A DNA stretch of 64,000 nucleotides from Glaciecola sp. XM2 (GCF_018595715.1 NZ_JAHEOJ010000026.1:124001-188000); one strand, 5' to 3'; counted from the stretch's first letter, positions 29,081 through 38,340 are shown. The notes: generated from the letters alone by a model not told the origin. Program-made: numbers and translations.

Positions 29081-30148
29081 CTAAAACAGTTTTAAGTCAT
29101 CTTTATACGCTTGATAAACCGCCTTCTTTTCACCAAACAATTCAAGCAAATCAATGTTCAAGAAAATAGCGTTATCGTTACTACCTCTGTGCGTCACACC
29201 AATACTATATCGGTTATTAATGTGCACGGTTATGCCGGTACCCACCGAACTTACTTGTGCAGCATCTCGATAAGTACTGGTAATAGATAGACCTATGCCC
29301 TTACGCCACCAGTTCACACCCACCCATTCAACCGCCAACGACAAATCATCTTTGCTTCCATCGGGTGCATTGCCAATGTGCTCAAATACTAACGATGGGC
29401 GTAGCAAAAAGTACTGCGTACTGGGTGGCCCAGCCAAGTCTATTCCTTGATAATCATTACGATAAATAAGCGTGGTCAACCATACATCTAAAGGCGTTTG
29501 ATATCTGGCTTGTTCGATAAACATGTTCCAATCGTTTTGCATTTGCGCTAGCTTTTCGCCGTTTTGCTCAAGCATGTATTGAGACACCTGTGTTTGAAAC
29601 GGTGCGGCGGCCCTTCTTATTTGCGCAAAAACATCTTCACAACTTTGCACTCCTGCAATAGCCTCAGCGCAGCTTTGCATGCGATCATCGTTTAACTCAA
29701 AACTCAAGCGAGAAAGCTGATCATTATTTTTATCCCACACCTCCCAATAAGGGGTAAAGTCATCGCCTTTTGCTGTGTTGCCATCTTCTAAAAACTGCAA
29801 ATAGCGATAATCATCGGTGTTTGCGTGCAAATTACGCGACCACAAACCAATTCTACTTGAGAGCCCTGGGAATAATTGCTCTGAAAACAACTCATTTACA
29901 GTGTTTTCGACCTCTAGCGTAAAAGCATCAAGACGCATACCTACCGCCTGCTGCTCCTCAGGTAAGACTTGCAGGTAGTTTTCACAAATTACCTGACCAG
30001 CTTCTCTCGCCTTTTTGTTGAGCTCAGTGAGCGATGCATCAAAAGATACTTCTGCTTGCTCAGGTAAAGCACAACTCAACCCTGTTATCTGACTTTGACT
30101 GGCAAACGAAATGAGCACCATTGCGCACATAATAACGATTTTATTCAT
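29081..30148 (-). CDS. uncharacterised secreted protein
   Basis: I do not recognise this 355-residue protein. It has a signal peptide (about 1-20), a helical first half with four Cys residues that may pair (CALPEQ, CENYL, SCAEA, SCEDV), and a second half rich in beta-like stretches (FLLRPSLVFEHIG, LSLAVEWVGVNWW, GITVHINNRYSIGVTHRG). The latter could be a periplasmic or outer-membrane fold. It lies 30 bp downstream of the hydrolase gene on the same strand, so the two probably form an operon and may act together. Confidence 0.75.
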   Translation of the reverse strand: MNKIVIMCAMVLISFASQSQITGLSCALPEQAEVSFDASLTELNKKAREAGQVICENYLQVLPEEQQAVGMRLDAFTLEVENTVNELFSEQLFPGLSSRIGLWSRNLHANTDDYRYLQFLEDGNTAKGDDFTPYWEVWDKNNDQLSRLSFELNDDRMQSCAEAIAGVQSCEDVFAQIRRAAAPFQTQVSQYMLEQNGEKLAQMQNDWNMFIEQARYQTPLDVWLTTLIYRNDYQGIDLAGPPSTQYFLLRPSLVFEHIGNAPDGSKDDLSLAVEWVGVNWWRKGIGLSITSTYRDAAQVSSVGTGITVHINNRYSIGVTHRGSNDNAIFLNIDLLELFGEKKAVYQAYKDDLKLF

Positions 30149-30178
30149 GTCATCTTTCCTTATATGAACGGCTATGGA

Positions 30179-31222
30179 TTACACCAAAAATTGCTTGGCC
30201 TTAGTTTGAAAGTCTGTGGCCACTTGGTAGAACGCTTTGAGAGCTTTTATCTTGTCGGTGGTATTTGTGGTGTTTTTGATGTCAGCAAAGTGCGCCTTTA
30301 ACTCTTCATACGACCTATTTACCGACGTTTCACCATGCTTTTTCACACCTTCTAAGTAATCACTTTGCCTGACCAGCTCACCCACCACAGAGAATAAAAA
30401 CATACGCGCAACAGGCGGCGCCGCCATGTATTCACGCACATCATGAGTATTGAGTTTACGCACCGTTTTCACCTTAATATGACGTCCATTTTCAATGTCT
30501 CGACGATAAGCTTTTGGCCATGTAAAAGGGTCAAATTCATTGGCAACATTGTACAAGTAGTTGCAACAGCCATCTGCTGAGGAGTGCACAATCGAATGAT
30601 TAGGGTCTGCAATGTCGTTAAGTAAGTTGACCAAGCGACTCACATTGGCCACGGTCCAAATAGAATCAATGGTAAAACGGTCTACATCAAGTGACGGAAT
30701 AGCAGAGGTGATATCTGCATCTTTGCGGAACAGTTTTGCTAGCGTGTCGTGCAGCACAGCCGTACCTAAACTATGCGCAACTATATGCACTTTGCGCGAT
30801 TGAGCGTTCGCTTCAATCATAATGTCGTTAATTCGTTTTGCCAGATCTAGGCGAATTTTCTCACCCCAAAAGGTCAGGCTGTAATACACCACGTCGAGCC
30901 AATGGCTATACAGCATGTCATCTTCATCAAAATCCGCAAAAAATGCAGTGAGTTCGCCGGCCATTTGTTCACCGAGTCCATGGCCCTGCAAAAACTTCAG
31001 ATGATTGGAAATAGACTGTGCGTAATCGGCGTCTTTTTGGCGCAGTTGATCAAAGAATTCTGAGTAGTTGAACTGAAAAAACTCGACTTCGTTTTCAATA
31101 TCAAAGTCGCTAAGTCCGAAATTCATAGCCGCTTCATTTAGGCCGCTAGCAACCTCTTGTTTCATCGCGCCAGGCACATGTGTGCCCATGCCATGTATAA
31201 CCAATACCATAGGTTTTGTCAT
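30179..31222 (-). CDS. alpha/beta hydrolase, lipase-like
   Basis: Predicted cytosolic serine hydrolase of 347 residues without a signal peptide. The N-terminal VLVIHGMGTH (7-15) supplies the oxyanion-hole region and AHSLG at 149-153 the nucleophile elbow, with Ser151. A His late in the chain would complete the triad, but I cannot assign it. The sequence resembles large lipase- or PGAP1-like hydrolases only in these motifs; the substrate is unknown. It is the first gene of a probable two-gene operon with the secreted protein. A 10 bp palindrome (GAAACGTTTC, 31283-31292) lies 60 bp upstream of the start. Confidence 0.8.
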   Translation of the reverse strand: MTKPMVLVIHGMGTHVPGAMKQEVASGLNEAAMNFGLSDFDIENEVEFFQFNYSEFFDQLRQKDADYAQSISNHLKFLQGHGLGEQMAGELTAFFADFDEDDMLYSHWLDVVYYSLTFWGEKIRLDLAKRINDIMIEANAQSRKVHIVAHSLGTAVLHDTLAKLFRKDADITSAIPSLDVDRFTIDSIWTVANVSRLVNLLNDIADPNHSIVHSSADGCCNYLYNVANEFDPFTWPKAYRRDIENGRHIKVKTVRKLNTHDVREYMAAPPVARMFLFSVVGELVRQSDYLEGVKKHGETSVNRSYEELKAHFADIKNTTNTTDKIKALKAFYQVATDFQTKAKQFLV

Positions 31223-31501
31223 GCAGACTCCCTTCCTTTCTCTTTAATGATGCTTAAATTTGAAGAAACGAGTAAGACGTCAGAAACGTTTCATAGCGTG
31301 AGCTTTGCGCTCTATCTAAAAGCATAGCCTTATAAAAAAAGGACTGCAATAGGGGCGCAGAGAAATGCAGCAAGTACTCACAATGTTAAAACACAAACAA
31401 CCGCCCGTTTATTGGGCATGAAGACTAAAGGATGAACGCGTTTTATGTGATGCATGTTACCATTAAACCACAACGGTATTCTTTAGCTACAGACCTGCTT
31501 C

Positions 31502-32422
31502 ATGCAACACTTTATCATTGCCCTTGTGCCGGTTTTGGCACTTATTTTTGTTGGTTATTTACTTAAACGGCTTCAATTCATTGAAGATAACGTATGGGCT
31601 GGCATTGAAAAACTGACCTATTATGTCATGTTCCCAGCGCTGCTAATTTTCAATATTGGCCGACAAAACCTCGATGGAACACAGTGGCAAGAGATGTTCT
31701 TCGTGATTTTTGTAGTGTTAGCAATCGCCAGTCTGCTGCTGTTGCTCTTGTATCGAGTACAACAAGACATCACGCCGCAAACCTTTACTTCCCTGTTTCA
31801 GGGCGGCATTCGTTTTAATAGCTATATCGCGTTTTCCATATCTGCTGCCTTTTATGGTGATGAGGGCTTAGGCCTAGCGGCTATTAGTGCCGGCTTTATG
31901 ATTGTGATGGTAAATATTTTATGCGTTGGCGTATTTGCGATGTTTGGCGACAATGCATCGTCGAGCGCCAAGGTTTTTATGAAACAAGTGTGTCTAAATC
32001 CACTCATCCTTGCATGCATTGTGGGTTGGTTGTTGAGCCTATCGGGAATTGGCTTGCCAAGCGTCAGCGCAGATATTTTAAAAATACTTGGTCAGGCAGC
32101 GTTACCCATTGGACTGATGGCGGTGGGCGCTGCGCTTAAGCCGCGGTTAATCAAAGGTCACAGCAGCGCCATCGTCAGTGCCAGTATATTGCAGTTTATT
32201 ATCAAGCCGGCACTGGTTATTATGCTATGTACCTTCATAGAGGTTCCGCTGATTATCACCGGTGTTTTATTGATTGCGTTTATATCACCCACCGCGTCTA
32301 GTGCCTACATATTGGCTCGTCAACTAGGGGGAGATGTTGACACCATGGCATCTATCATCACACTGCAAACGCTACTAGCCTTCATCGTTATGCCGTTATG
32401 GGCTTATTGGGTGTTAGCGTGA
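31502..32422 (+). CDS. AEC-family transporter (auxin efflux carrier-like)
   Basis: Inner-membrane carrier of 306 residues with about ten membrane segments in two inverted halves, as in the PF03547 family. Bacterial members move malonate, malate or other small acids, or are uncharacterised. The N-terminal LVPVLALIFVGYLLKR and the second-half LPIGLMAVGAALKP and FISPTASSAYILARQLGGD segments are family signatures. It stands 82 bp before the amidohydrolase gene on the same strand and may be cotranscribed with it. Confidence 0.9.
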   Translation: MQHFIIALVPVLALIFVGYLLKRLQFIEDNVWAGIEKLTYYVMFPALLIFNIGRQNLDGTQWQEMFFVIFVVLAIASLLLLLLYRVQQDITPQTFTSLFQGGIRFNSYIAFSISAAFYGDEGLGLAAISAGFMIVMVNILCVGVFAMFGDNASSSAKVFMKQVCLNPLILACIVGWLLSLSGIGLPSVSADILKILGQAALPIGLMAVGAALKPRLIKGHSSAIVSASILQFIIKPALVIMLCTFIEVPLIITGVLLIAFISPTASSAYILARQLGGDVDTMASIITLQTLLAFIVMPLWAYWVLA

Positions 32423-32504
32423 GCCATTTTTGTAGCGGTTATGCATCAACCTTAAAACATGCCACACTGTTATTAGCACACTATCAATAAGGTTAAGCAC
32501 TTTT

Positions 32505-34220
32505 ATGAAAACGTTCACCGCCCTGCTCTTCACTTTCACTGCTATGTCGCTCATAAGCGGGTGTTCAAAACAGTCAGCGAATGACCCTCAGGCCTCTGCC
32601 CAGTGCTTAGATGCAGATCTTGTTTTGTATAACACGACCATTTACACCGTAAACGCAGCACAACCAGTTGCTCAGGCAGTCGCTATGCAAGACGACAAAA
32701 TTATATTTGTTGGGAGCAATGATGACGCGAACGAATACATGTGCGGTGATGCACAAATTATAGACATGACAGGCAACTTTGTTTTCCCAGGTTTTACCGA
32801 CAGCCATCAGCACGTGGAAGGTGTAGGTCAACGCCCTAAAACACTTAGCTTATTTTCCATCCCTACATTAGCCGAGACAGTTGAAGCCATTCAAGCATTC
32901 GCCGACACTGTAGAGCCCGGTCAATGGGTGCAAGGGCGCGGCTGGATTGAGCGAGAATGGCAAGACGAACAACGCTTTTTAACCAAACACGACGTTGACC
33001 CATTTACGCAAGACAAACCGCTATTTATGCCGCGAGCAGATGGCGTATCGGCGTTAGTTAACTCAAAAGCACTCGAGCTTGCAGGCATTAATAAAGACTC
33101 CCCTAACCCACCGGGCGGCAAATTTGAGCGTGATGAAAACGGTGAGCCTAATGGCTACGTGCTTGCCACGGCAATGGACGTATTTAGAGCACTCATCCCA
33201 CCTAAAACGCGAGCGTATATCAAAGACAGTTTGGTACAAGGTATGGCGCTAAATGCCAAATTAGGCTGGGCGGCCACGCAAGATGCAGGCATGCCCTTTA
33301 TCAATATAGAGTTGATGCAAGAAATTTACGCACAAGGCGATATGTCTACACGTATTTATGCTGCTGCCAATGTGCAAGAAGCGGCGAAAATGTTTGAACT
33401 TGGCCGCTTTGCAACTGCCGACAACATGTTTGAGGTACGCGGAATAAAAGTGTATATCGATGGCACACTAGGTTCACGCGGAGCAGCGCTTATCGAGAAC
33501 TATTCTGATGCTGATCATAACGGCTTTATGAATCGCACCACCAAAGAAGAACTTGAGCCTATACTGCGCCAAGCGCTTGTTGAAGGTATTCAAGTCCAAA
33601 CTCACGTCATTGGCGATAGAGCAGTACAATCACTATTAGACTGGTACGAAGAAGCCTATAACGCCGTTCCAAAAGCGCAGTGGGAAATAGACAATCCGCG
33701 CTGGAGATTAGAACACGCCCAAGTTATCCCACCCGAGGAGCAAGCAGAGCTCGCTCGCTTGCAAGTCATTCCCTCTATGCAACCTAGTCATGGCATTGGT
33801 GATTTAAACTTTGCCCCTGCTCGATTAGGCCCACAGCGATTAGAATATGCTTATCCGTGGCAGCAGCTCATCGACCGAGGAATTATCATTTTAGGCGGCT
33901 CAGACGCCCCTGTTGAAAAAGGTGACCCTCGCATTGAATTTTATGCCGCAGTGGCGCGCAAGCGACTTGATGGAACCAACGATGAGGGATGGCACCCTGA
34001 ACTGGCGGTCAGCCGTGAGAGCGCGTTAAAAATGTTTACCATTTGGCCTGCCTTTGGTGCGTTTCAAGAAGACATTAGGGGCTCAATTGAAGTCGGAAAA
34101 TATGCTGATTTCACCATTTTCAATAAAGATTGGATGAATGTGCCCGCGGCCGAAATCCTTACTTCTGAAAATCAAATGACAATTGTTGGTGGAAAAATAG
34201 TCTATCGCGCGGACAATTGA
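32505..34220 (+). CDS. YtcJ-type amidohydrolase lipoprotein
   Basis: Metal-dependent amidohydrolase (PF07969) of 571 residues with a lipoprotein signal ending ISGC (Cys20). It is therefore membrane anchored on the periplasmic side. Metal and active-site segments are visible: GFTDSHQH near residue 101 (HxH), HVIGDRAV near 367, LEHAQVIPP near 404 and GGSDAPVEKGDP near 465. Relatives hydrolyse amides or act on unknown exocyclic bonds; the substrate cannot be read from the sequence. The upstream AEC transporter could supply or export a related compound. Confidence 0.88.
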   Translation: MKTFTALLFTFTAMSLISGCSKQSANDPQASAQCLDADLVLYNTTIYTVNAAQPVAQAVAMQDDKIIFVGSNDDANEYMCGDAQIIDMTGNFVFPGFTDSHQHVEGVGQRPKTLSLFSIPTLAETVEAIQAFADTVEPGQWVQGRGWIEREWQDEQRFLTKHDVDPFTQDKPLFMPRADGVSALVNSKALELAGINKDSPNPPGGKFERDENGEPNGYVLATAMDVFRALIPPKTRAYIKDSLVQGMALNAKLGWAATQDAGMPFINIELMQEIYAQGDMSTRIYAAANVQEAAKMFELGRFATADNMFEVRGIKVYIDGTLGSRGAALIENYSDADHNGFMNRTTKEELEPILRQALVEGIQVQTHVIGDRAVQSLLDWYEEAYNAVPKAQWEIDNPRWRLEHAQVIPPEEQAELARLQVIPSMQPSHGIGDLNFAPARLGPQRLEYAYPWQQLIDRGIIILGGSDAPVEKGDPRIEFYAAVARKRLDGTNDEGWHPELAVSRESALKMFTIWPAFGAFQEDIRGSIEVGKYADFTIFNKDWMNVPAAEILTSENQMTIVGGKIVYRADN

Positions 34221-34283
34221 TGGCAGCATACGCCTTAAAACTGAAGGAATTTTGCTTCCTAAAAGGTGACTAGGAGAGTTAAG

Positions 34284-34409
34284 CTAATTCTCCTGCCACT
34301 TCTTGGGTTTGACAATTTTTGCCCCCAAGATCGCTTCTACGTTTTTTCTGCCTAAATACGCAACCGGCGCATATGGCACCTTTCTCTTAAATAGTTTAGA
34401 AAGTTTCAT
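34284..34409 (-). CDS. small basic protein of 41 residues, second gene of a MarR-linked pair
   Basis: A short frame not matching any family I know. ATG 34409 is preceded by a strong ribosome binding site (AAGGAGAAGG) that overlaps the stop codon of the upstream 48-residue gene, which supports translation. The product starts MKLSKLFKRK and ends KPKKWQEN; it has eleven Lys/Arg and few acidic residues. The stop is followed by a 9 bp imperfect hairpin (34273-34293) without a T-run. Together with its neighbour it is divergent from the MarR gene. It is a candidate real gene; conservation has not been checked. Confidence 0.6.
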   Translation of the reverse strand: MKLSKLFKRKVPYAPVAYLGRKNVEAILGAKIVKPKKWQEN

Positions 34410-34425
34410 TGTTTTCACCTTCTCC

Positions 34426-34572
34426 TTACAAATAATTGTACAACCACATAAATTTTAGCACTAAAGCCAGTATCAAAACGCAGCCTAAAGCCACTCTCAA
34501 TAGTGCTAAAACTTTTGTGTTGTCAAAAAACTGCAATACATTATGTTTAACGTCTGAATTTATTAATGCCAT
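34426..34572 (-). CDS. small single-pass membrane protein of 48 residues, MarR-linked
   Basis: A short frame from ATG 34572 with GAGG about 9 bp upstream. A soluble N-terminal 24 residues are followed by one strongly hydrophobic helix (about 25-43, VALGCVLILALVLKF) and a short WLYNYL tail. I know no matching family. It is 16 bp upstream of the 41-residue gene, and its stop overlaps that gene's ribosome binding site, so the two look translationally coupled. It starts 81 bp from the divergent MarR gene, with a palindromic operator between. Coding status is inferred. Confidence 0.55.
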   Translation of the reverse strand: MALINSDVKHNVLQFFDNTKVLALLRVALGCVLILALVLKFMWLYNYL

Positions 34573-34620
34573 TTTTACGTACCTCACGTAGCATGGATGT
34601 TCGTTACACTACAACAAATA

Positions 34621-34638
34621 TATCTTGATATCAAGGTA
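34621..34638. promoter_or_regulatory. palindromic operator, probable MarR binding site
   Basis: CTTGATATCAAG at 34624-34635 is a perfect 12 bp palindrome; extended to 18 bp (34621-34638) it has one mismatched pair. It lies between the divergent MarR gene (starts 34654) and the small-protein pair (starts 34572). MarR-family regulators often bind such TTGATATCAA-centred sites and control themselves and a divergent target. Confidence 0.7.
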
Positions 34639-34653
34639 CATTGAGAAGTCATA

Positions 34654-35103
34654 ATGTCGAAATTACTTGAAAATGGGCCTGTTGAGGCTGAGAAGCTTCT
34701 GATTAACTTAGATAAAATCAGCAGAAAGCTCTCCTCAAATCGCACCAAAGATCTTTTGAAATATGAGTTAAAAAAGTCAAGTTTTGAAATACTCTATGCT
34801 TTACTTGTAGAACCAACACATCAACTCAAACCCACGCAATTGATGAAAATTACCGGCATTACCAGCGGCAGCCTCACCACTCGGGTCGATAAGCTTGTAG
34901 AAAAAGACTACGTACGCAGAGTCAAAGATAAAAATGATAAACGGGTAAAGAGTATTAAAATTAAAAAGAAAGGGTTGACCCTCATCACCGAGGTTGTCAA
35001 AACGCACAATGAGCAAATTGAACAGTTAATTGCGCCTTTAACTGAAGAGGATTGCAAGGGACTTAACGGGCTATTGAATAAGTGGTTAACGGCTAATGCT
35101 TAG
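34654..35103 (+). CDS. MarR-family transcriptional regulator
   Basis: Winged-helix DNA-binding protein of 149 residues, expected to work as a dimer. The helix-turn-helix and wing span about 60-107 (QLMKITGITSGSLTTRVDKL, then the charged wing DKNDKRVKSIKI), flanked by N- and C-terminal dimerisation helices. The effector is unknown; no Cys suggests a redox-sensing OhrR type. It is divergent from the two small genes, with a near-perfect palindrome 16-33 bp before its own ATG, so autoregulation and control of the small genes is the simplest reading. Confidence 0.93.
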   Translation: MSKLLENGPVEAEKLLINLDKISRKLSSNRTKDLLKYELKKSSFEILYALLVEPTHQLKPTQLMKITGITSGSLTTRVDKLVEKDYVRRVKDKNDKRVKSIKIKKKGLTLITEVVKTHNEQIEQLIAPLTEEDCKGLNGLLNKWLTANA

Positions 35104-35335
35104 TGGCTCTGCGCCATAATGACATTGATGAAAGTGTATTCGCATTATGTTGCACAATGGATTGCATGAATCAAACATTTTAGGTTTTATTGAGCCTTAA
35201 TCTGCAGTGTAGGAGCTACGCTCACGCCTTGCTTGGTGTATCGAATGGTCGTCTTTACCCTTTCATACTATTCGATGGAAATTAACGCTATACTTGTCTC
35301 ATTGCATATTTACTCACGTCAGTCTTGGAAAACCA

Positions 35336-36655
35336 TTGCGCTCAATCCTCGCTTCAATCATGTCGCTGTTTCTTGCCATTTTCCTTCTACTGTTGGGCAA
35401 CAGCTTACTGAGCACATTGTTAGCATTGCGCGGCTTAGAGGAAGGGTTTTCAGGTAAGTATTTAGGCTTACTTACCTCTATTTATTTTTTAGGCGCCCTC
35501 GTAGCGACCCTCGTAGCCGCTAAAATGATAAAGCGGATTGGGCATATCCGCTGCTTTACCTTTTGTACTGCGCTTTTAGGCGCCTGTGTTTTAGCGTATG
35601 TGCTCATTATCGACCCATACGCATGGCTTATCATTCGCTTTCTGACCGGCTTCGCCGTATTTGTTGTCTATACCGTGGTTGAAAGCTGGTTAAACGGACA
35701 AACGCAAGAAGCTTATCGCGGGCGCGTATTTTCTGTTTATACTTTAGTCAACTTGATGTCGATTGCGCTATCACAACAACTTTTATTAGTTGACAGCACC
35801 AGCGGATCAAGTCTGTTCATTATTGCGAGCTTCTTAATTACCATTGCCGTCATGCCGGTTTCTTGGACACGCCTTCAGCAGCCTCATATTGCTGTTGATA
35901 TGCCATCTCTAAGTGTGCGTAAAGTATTTGATGCTGCCCCTGTTGCCGTTATTGGGTGTTTAGTATCAGGCTTAATCATGGGCCCTTTTTGGGGTCTAAC
36001 GCCACTTTTTGCAAATAGTTTGGATTTTACCGAGCAAGAGCTGGCGGCATTTATCTCTTTAAGTATTTTGGGCGGAGCGTGTATTCAATATCCTGTGGGA
36101 CGCTGGTCAGACAATGCCGACAGACGAAAAATTATCTTGCTTGCACTTTTGATTGGCGCTGTGCTGTCGCTGGCAATGGCTATTTGTGCCATTTATTTTG
36201 CTTCTGAACGCTGGCTGATCACGGCCATATCGGCCTTGTTCTGCGGGTTAGTTTTAGCCGTATATCCCATCTCTGTGGTGCACCTGGTTGACCGTATTCA
36301 TAAAGACCTCCTCGTGGCGGGCTCTAGTTCTCTGCTCATGGTATACGGTTTAGGTTCATTTGTTGGCCCTGCTTTAGCTGGCTTATTTTTAGAATACTTA
36401 GGGGTCAGCGCATTGCCGGTTTATTACTTAGTCGTGCTTGTTGTCTTTAGCACGCTGTTAGCCTTGCAGTTGATGCGTTCACGGATTATAGAGCGCCCTG
36501 AAGATCACGAAAGCCAATATGTGGCAATGGTACGTACCTCACAAAATGTCTTGGCAATGCACCCTGAGTCAGAAGAGTCACTCGAACCGCCTGAAGAACG
36601 CCGCAGCGAACCCGACGATAGAGCGAGCGAGACAAACGCGAGAAAAGCGCTGTAA
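35336..36655 (+). CDS. MFS transporter, YcaD-like
   Basis: Major facilitator with 12 membrane segments. I chose TTG 35336 (439 residues) because it yields the family-like start RSILASIMSLFLAIFLLLLGN; an upstream TTG at 35294 would add 14 residues. Motif-A-like residues (KMIKRIGHIR near 65, then VGRWSDNADRRK after helix 7) are present. The charged 60-residue C-terminal tail is usual for this subgroup. The substrate is unknown. It is 232 bp after the MarR gene and may or may not belong to the same regulon. Confidence 0.87.
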   Translation: MRSILASIMSLFLAIFLLLLGNSLLSTLLALRGLEEGFSGKYLGLLTSIYFLGALVATLVAAKMIKRIGHIRCFTFCTALLGACVLAYVLIIDPYAWLIIRFLTGFAVFVVYTVVESWLNGQTQEAYRGRVFSVYTLVNLMSIALSQQLLLVDSTSGSSLFIIASFLITIAVMPVSWTRLQQPHIAVDMPSLSVRKVFDAAPVAVIGCLVSGLIMGPFWGLTPLFANSLDFTEQELAAFISLSILGGACIQYPVGRWSDNADRRKIILLALLIGAVLSLAMAICAIYFASERWLITAISALFCGLVLAVYPISVVHLVDRIHKDLLVAGSSSLLMVYGLGSFVGPALAGLFLEYLGVSALPVYYLVVLVVFSTLLALQLMRSRIIERPEDHESQYVAMVRTSQNVLAMHPESEESLEPPEERRSEPDDRASETNARKAL

Positions 36656-36809
36656 ACCTTGTGTTCAGGCACACCAGTACCGAATGAACATTTACTCTGT
36701 GAACCTGTCATTGTTTTAAACTGATATACGAAAATGCGATGTAAGGGTGTGAAAGTATTTGAAAAAGGCTTAAGGATTTAGGGTGTTGCGATTTGGGGTG
36801 CAGTAGAAT

Positions 36810-36886
36810 TGGTCGGTGTGAGAGGATTTGAACCTCCGACCCCTGACACCCCATGACAGTGCGCTACCAAGCTGCGCCACACACCG
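36810..36886 (-). tRNA. tRNA-Pro (anticodon GGG)
   Basis: A 77-base tRNA read on the minus strand. The 7 bp acceptor stem is CGGTGTG/CACACCG, followed by discriminator A and an encoded CCA. The D-loop (GCGCAGCTTGGTAGCGC) and T-loop (GGTTCAAATCC) are standard. The anticodon loop ATGGGGT gives GGG, closed by a CTGTC/GTCAG stem with the T-T mismatch also seen in E. coli tRNA-Pro(GGG). Confidence 0.96.
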
Positions 36887-36899
36887 ACCGAAGTTGGGC

Positions 36900-36928
36900 A
36901 TTATATTGATTCTTTAGCGTATTGCCAC
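36900..36928 (-). promoter_or_regulatory. probable promoter of tRNA-Pro
   Basis: On the minus strand a perfect TATAAT -10 (36900-36905) lies 13 bp upstream of the tRNA 5' end, with a weak GTGGCA at the -35 position (36923-36928) after a 17 bp spacer. GCCCAAC follows the -10, a GC-rich discriminator typical of stable-RNA promoters. Confidence 0.5.
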
Positions 36929-37052
36929 TGTTTTATCCACAAAATTCACCTGTGATTGTCGTGGTTGCTTAAAAATTATCAAGAAGATGATATTTAGATT
37001 GTGCAATCTATCAAATTAGCGTAAATAGCTTAAAAAATTTGCGAAACTTACC

Positions 37053-37724
37053 GTGAAACTATCAACCAAACTTAAAACTGGCTCTGGCCACTCACCTTCA
37101 GACAGTTTATTTGAATCCATCGCGAACGATTTACTTGTGCGCGGCTTTAGCATTCAGCACAAGGCGCTTGAGTTAGACATTGCTGATATTCTTCATCATC
37201 ACATTACAAATATGCCTAGCACGAAGTTTTCTGACGCCTCTATCGGCCGCCAGCAAACCAACCAGCTTAATGAAGATGTGCGACGCGACGAAATCGCGTG
37301 GATTAATGGCGAGAGCCCTGCTGGTATAAAGTGGTTACAGTGGACGCAAGCGCTGCAAAGCTATCTGAATCGGCGCTTGTTTTTAGGTTTATTTTCATTT
37401 GAGAGTCATTTTGCGCACTACGGCAAAGGAAACTTTTATAAACGCCACATCGACGCCTTCAAAGGTGAAGCCAACCGCGTACTATCTCTGGTGTTATATC
37501 TCAACCCACAGTGGCAACAAGGCGACGGTGGTGAGCTGGTGATTTATGAAAATAGCGCTGATAAACAGGGTATTCGAGTGAACCCAGAATATGGCACTTT
37601 GGCGGTTTTTTTAAGCGAAGAGTTTGAACACGAAGTGCTACCCACACACACCGATCGCTACTCGGTAGCAGGTTGGTTTCGGGTAAATACTAGCACTGGC
37701 GAGCGGGCAGACCCGCCTCAATAG
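37053..37724 (+). CDS. 2-oxoglutarate/Fe(II)-dependent oxygenase (prolyl-4-hydroxylase-like)
   Basis: Predicted Fe(II) dioxygenase of 223 residues. The metal triad is His132, Asp134 (RHIDAF) and His193 (HEVLP), and Arg202 would hold 2-oxoglutarate. The double-stranded beta-helix core covers about 115-212. PiuC/EGL-9-like relatives hydroxylate proteins, for instance ribosomal or elongation factors, but the target here is unknown. GTG start at 37053 without a strong binding site. It converges on dcd with a 19 bp gap. Confidence 0.88.
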   Translation: MKLSTKLKTGSGHSPSDSLFESIANDLLVRGFSIQHKALELDIADILHHHITNMPSTKFSDASIGRQQTNQLNEDVRRDEIAWINGESPAGIKWLQWTQALQSYLNRRLFLGLFSFESHFAHYGKGNFYKRHIDAFKGEANRVLSLVLYLNPQWQQGDGGELVIYENSADKQGIRVNPEYGTLAVFLSEEFEHEVLPTHTDRYSVAGWFRVNTSTGERADPPQ

Positions 37725-37743
37725 GCAGGCCGGTCTGCATCAA

Positions 37744-38340
37744 CTAGCCGTTGTGGGGATCATCTCCACTAATGCGGCTGGCGATTGCGCCGTCTTGATT
37801 GCGATATTTAGCATCTTCACGGGCATTGTAAGGTCGCTGAGCTGGGCCGCTGAGCATTTCAAAGCTAATAGCACCAATCTTCATGCCCGGTTTAAGGGCT
37901 AAAGGTAGCTTACCTGAGTTAAAGAACTCCAGCACAATCTTTCCCGACCAACCTGGGTCAATGCGATGCGCGGTCACATGCACCATCAAACCTAGGCGCG
38001 CTAACGACGAACGGCCATCTAACCAACCAACAATGTTGTTAGGCAGGCTAATTGACTCATGGGTCACCGCAATCGCAAGCTCACCTGGGTGCAGGTAGAA
38101 AGACTCATCATCACCTATCGCAATTTCATCGCTCATGACGCGATCTAGTGCTGCTTGCACTTCAGCTTTAGGACCACTTAAGTCAATATAAGGAGCGGCG
38201 TGCGCTTGAAATACTCTAAATTTATTGCCTAGACGAACATCTACGGTAACGCCGCTAATTTGCTCTGATACCGGCGCCGGATCAATGGCAATAGCCCCTT
38301 CTTCTAGATACTTAATAATATCCGTATCACATAATCGCAT
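37744..38340 (-). CDS. dcd: dCTP deaminase
   Basis: Deaminates dCTP to dUTP, feeding dTMP synthesis. The 198 residues are close to E. coli Dcd (193). The signature [17 protein letters not shown] near 107-123 and [20 protein letters not shown] near 124-143 (with the catalytic Glu) are intact, and the N-terminus MRLCDTDI is typical. It lies 163 bp downstream of the mrp gene on the same strand. Confidence 0.96.
   Translation of the reverse strand: MRLCDTDIIKYLEEGAIAIDPAPVSEQISGVTVDVRLGNKFRVFQAHAAPYIDLSGPKAEVQAALDRVMSDEIAIGDDESFYLHPGELAIAVTHESISLPNNIVGWLDGRSSLARLGLMVHVTAHRIDPGWSGKIVLEFFNSGKLPLALKPGMKIGAISFEMLSGPAQRPYNAREDAKYRNQDGAIASRISGDDPHNG

Noticed and set aside
35233-35457. 74-codon frame overlapping the start of the MFS gene
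   Set aside because: It is out of frame with the transporter, has no family features and no ribosome binding site.
36481-36655. Charged 60-residue tail of the MFS transporter as an unusual fusion
   Set aside because: Similar charged tails are usual in YcaD-like transporters, so it is not distinctive.
36656-36886. tRNA-Pro as a possible integration site
   Set aside because: No integrase, no direct repeat of the tRNA 3' end and no island-like genes next to it.
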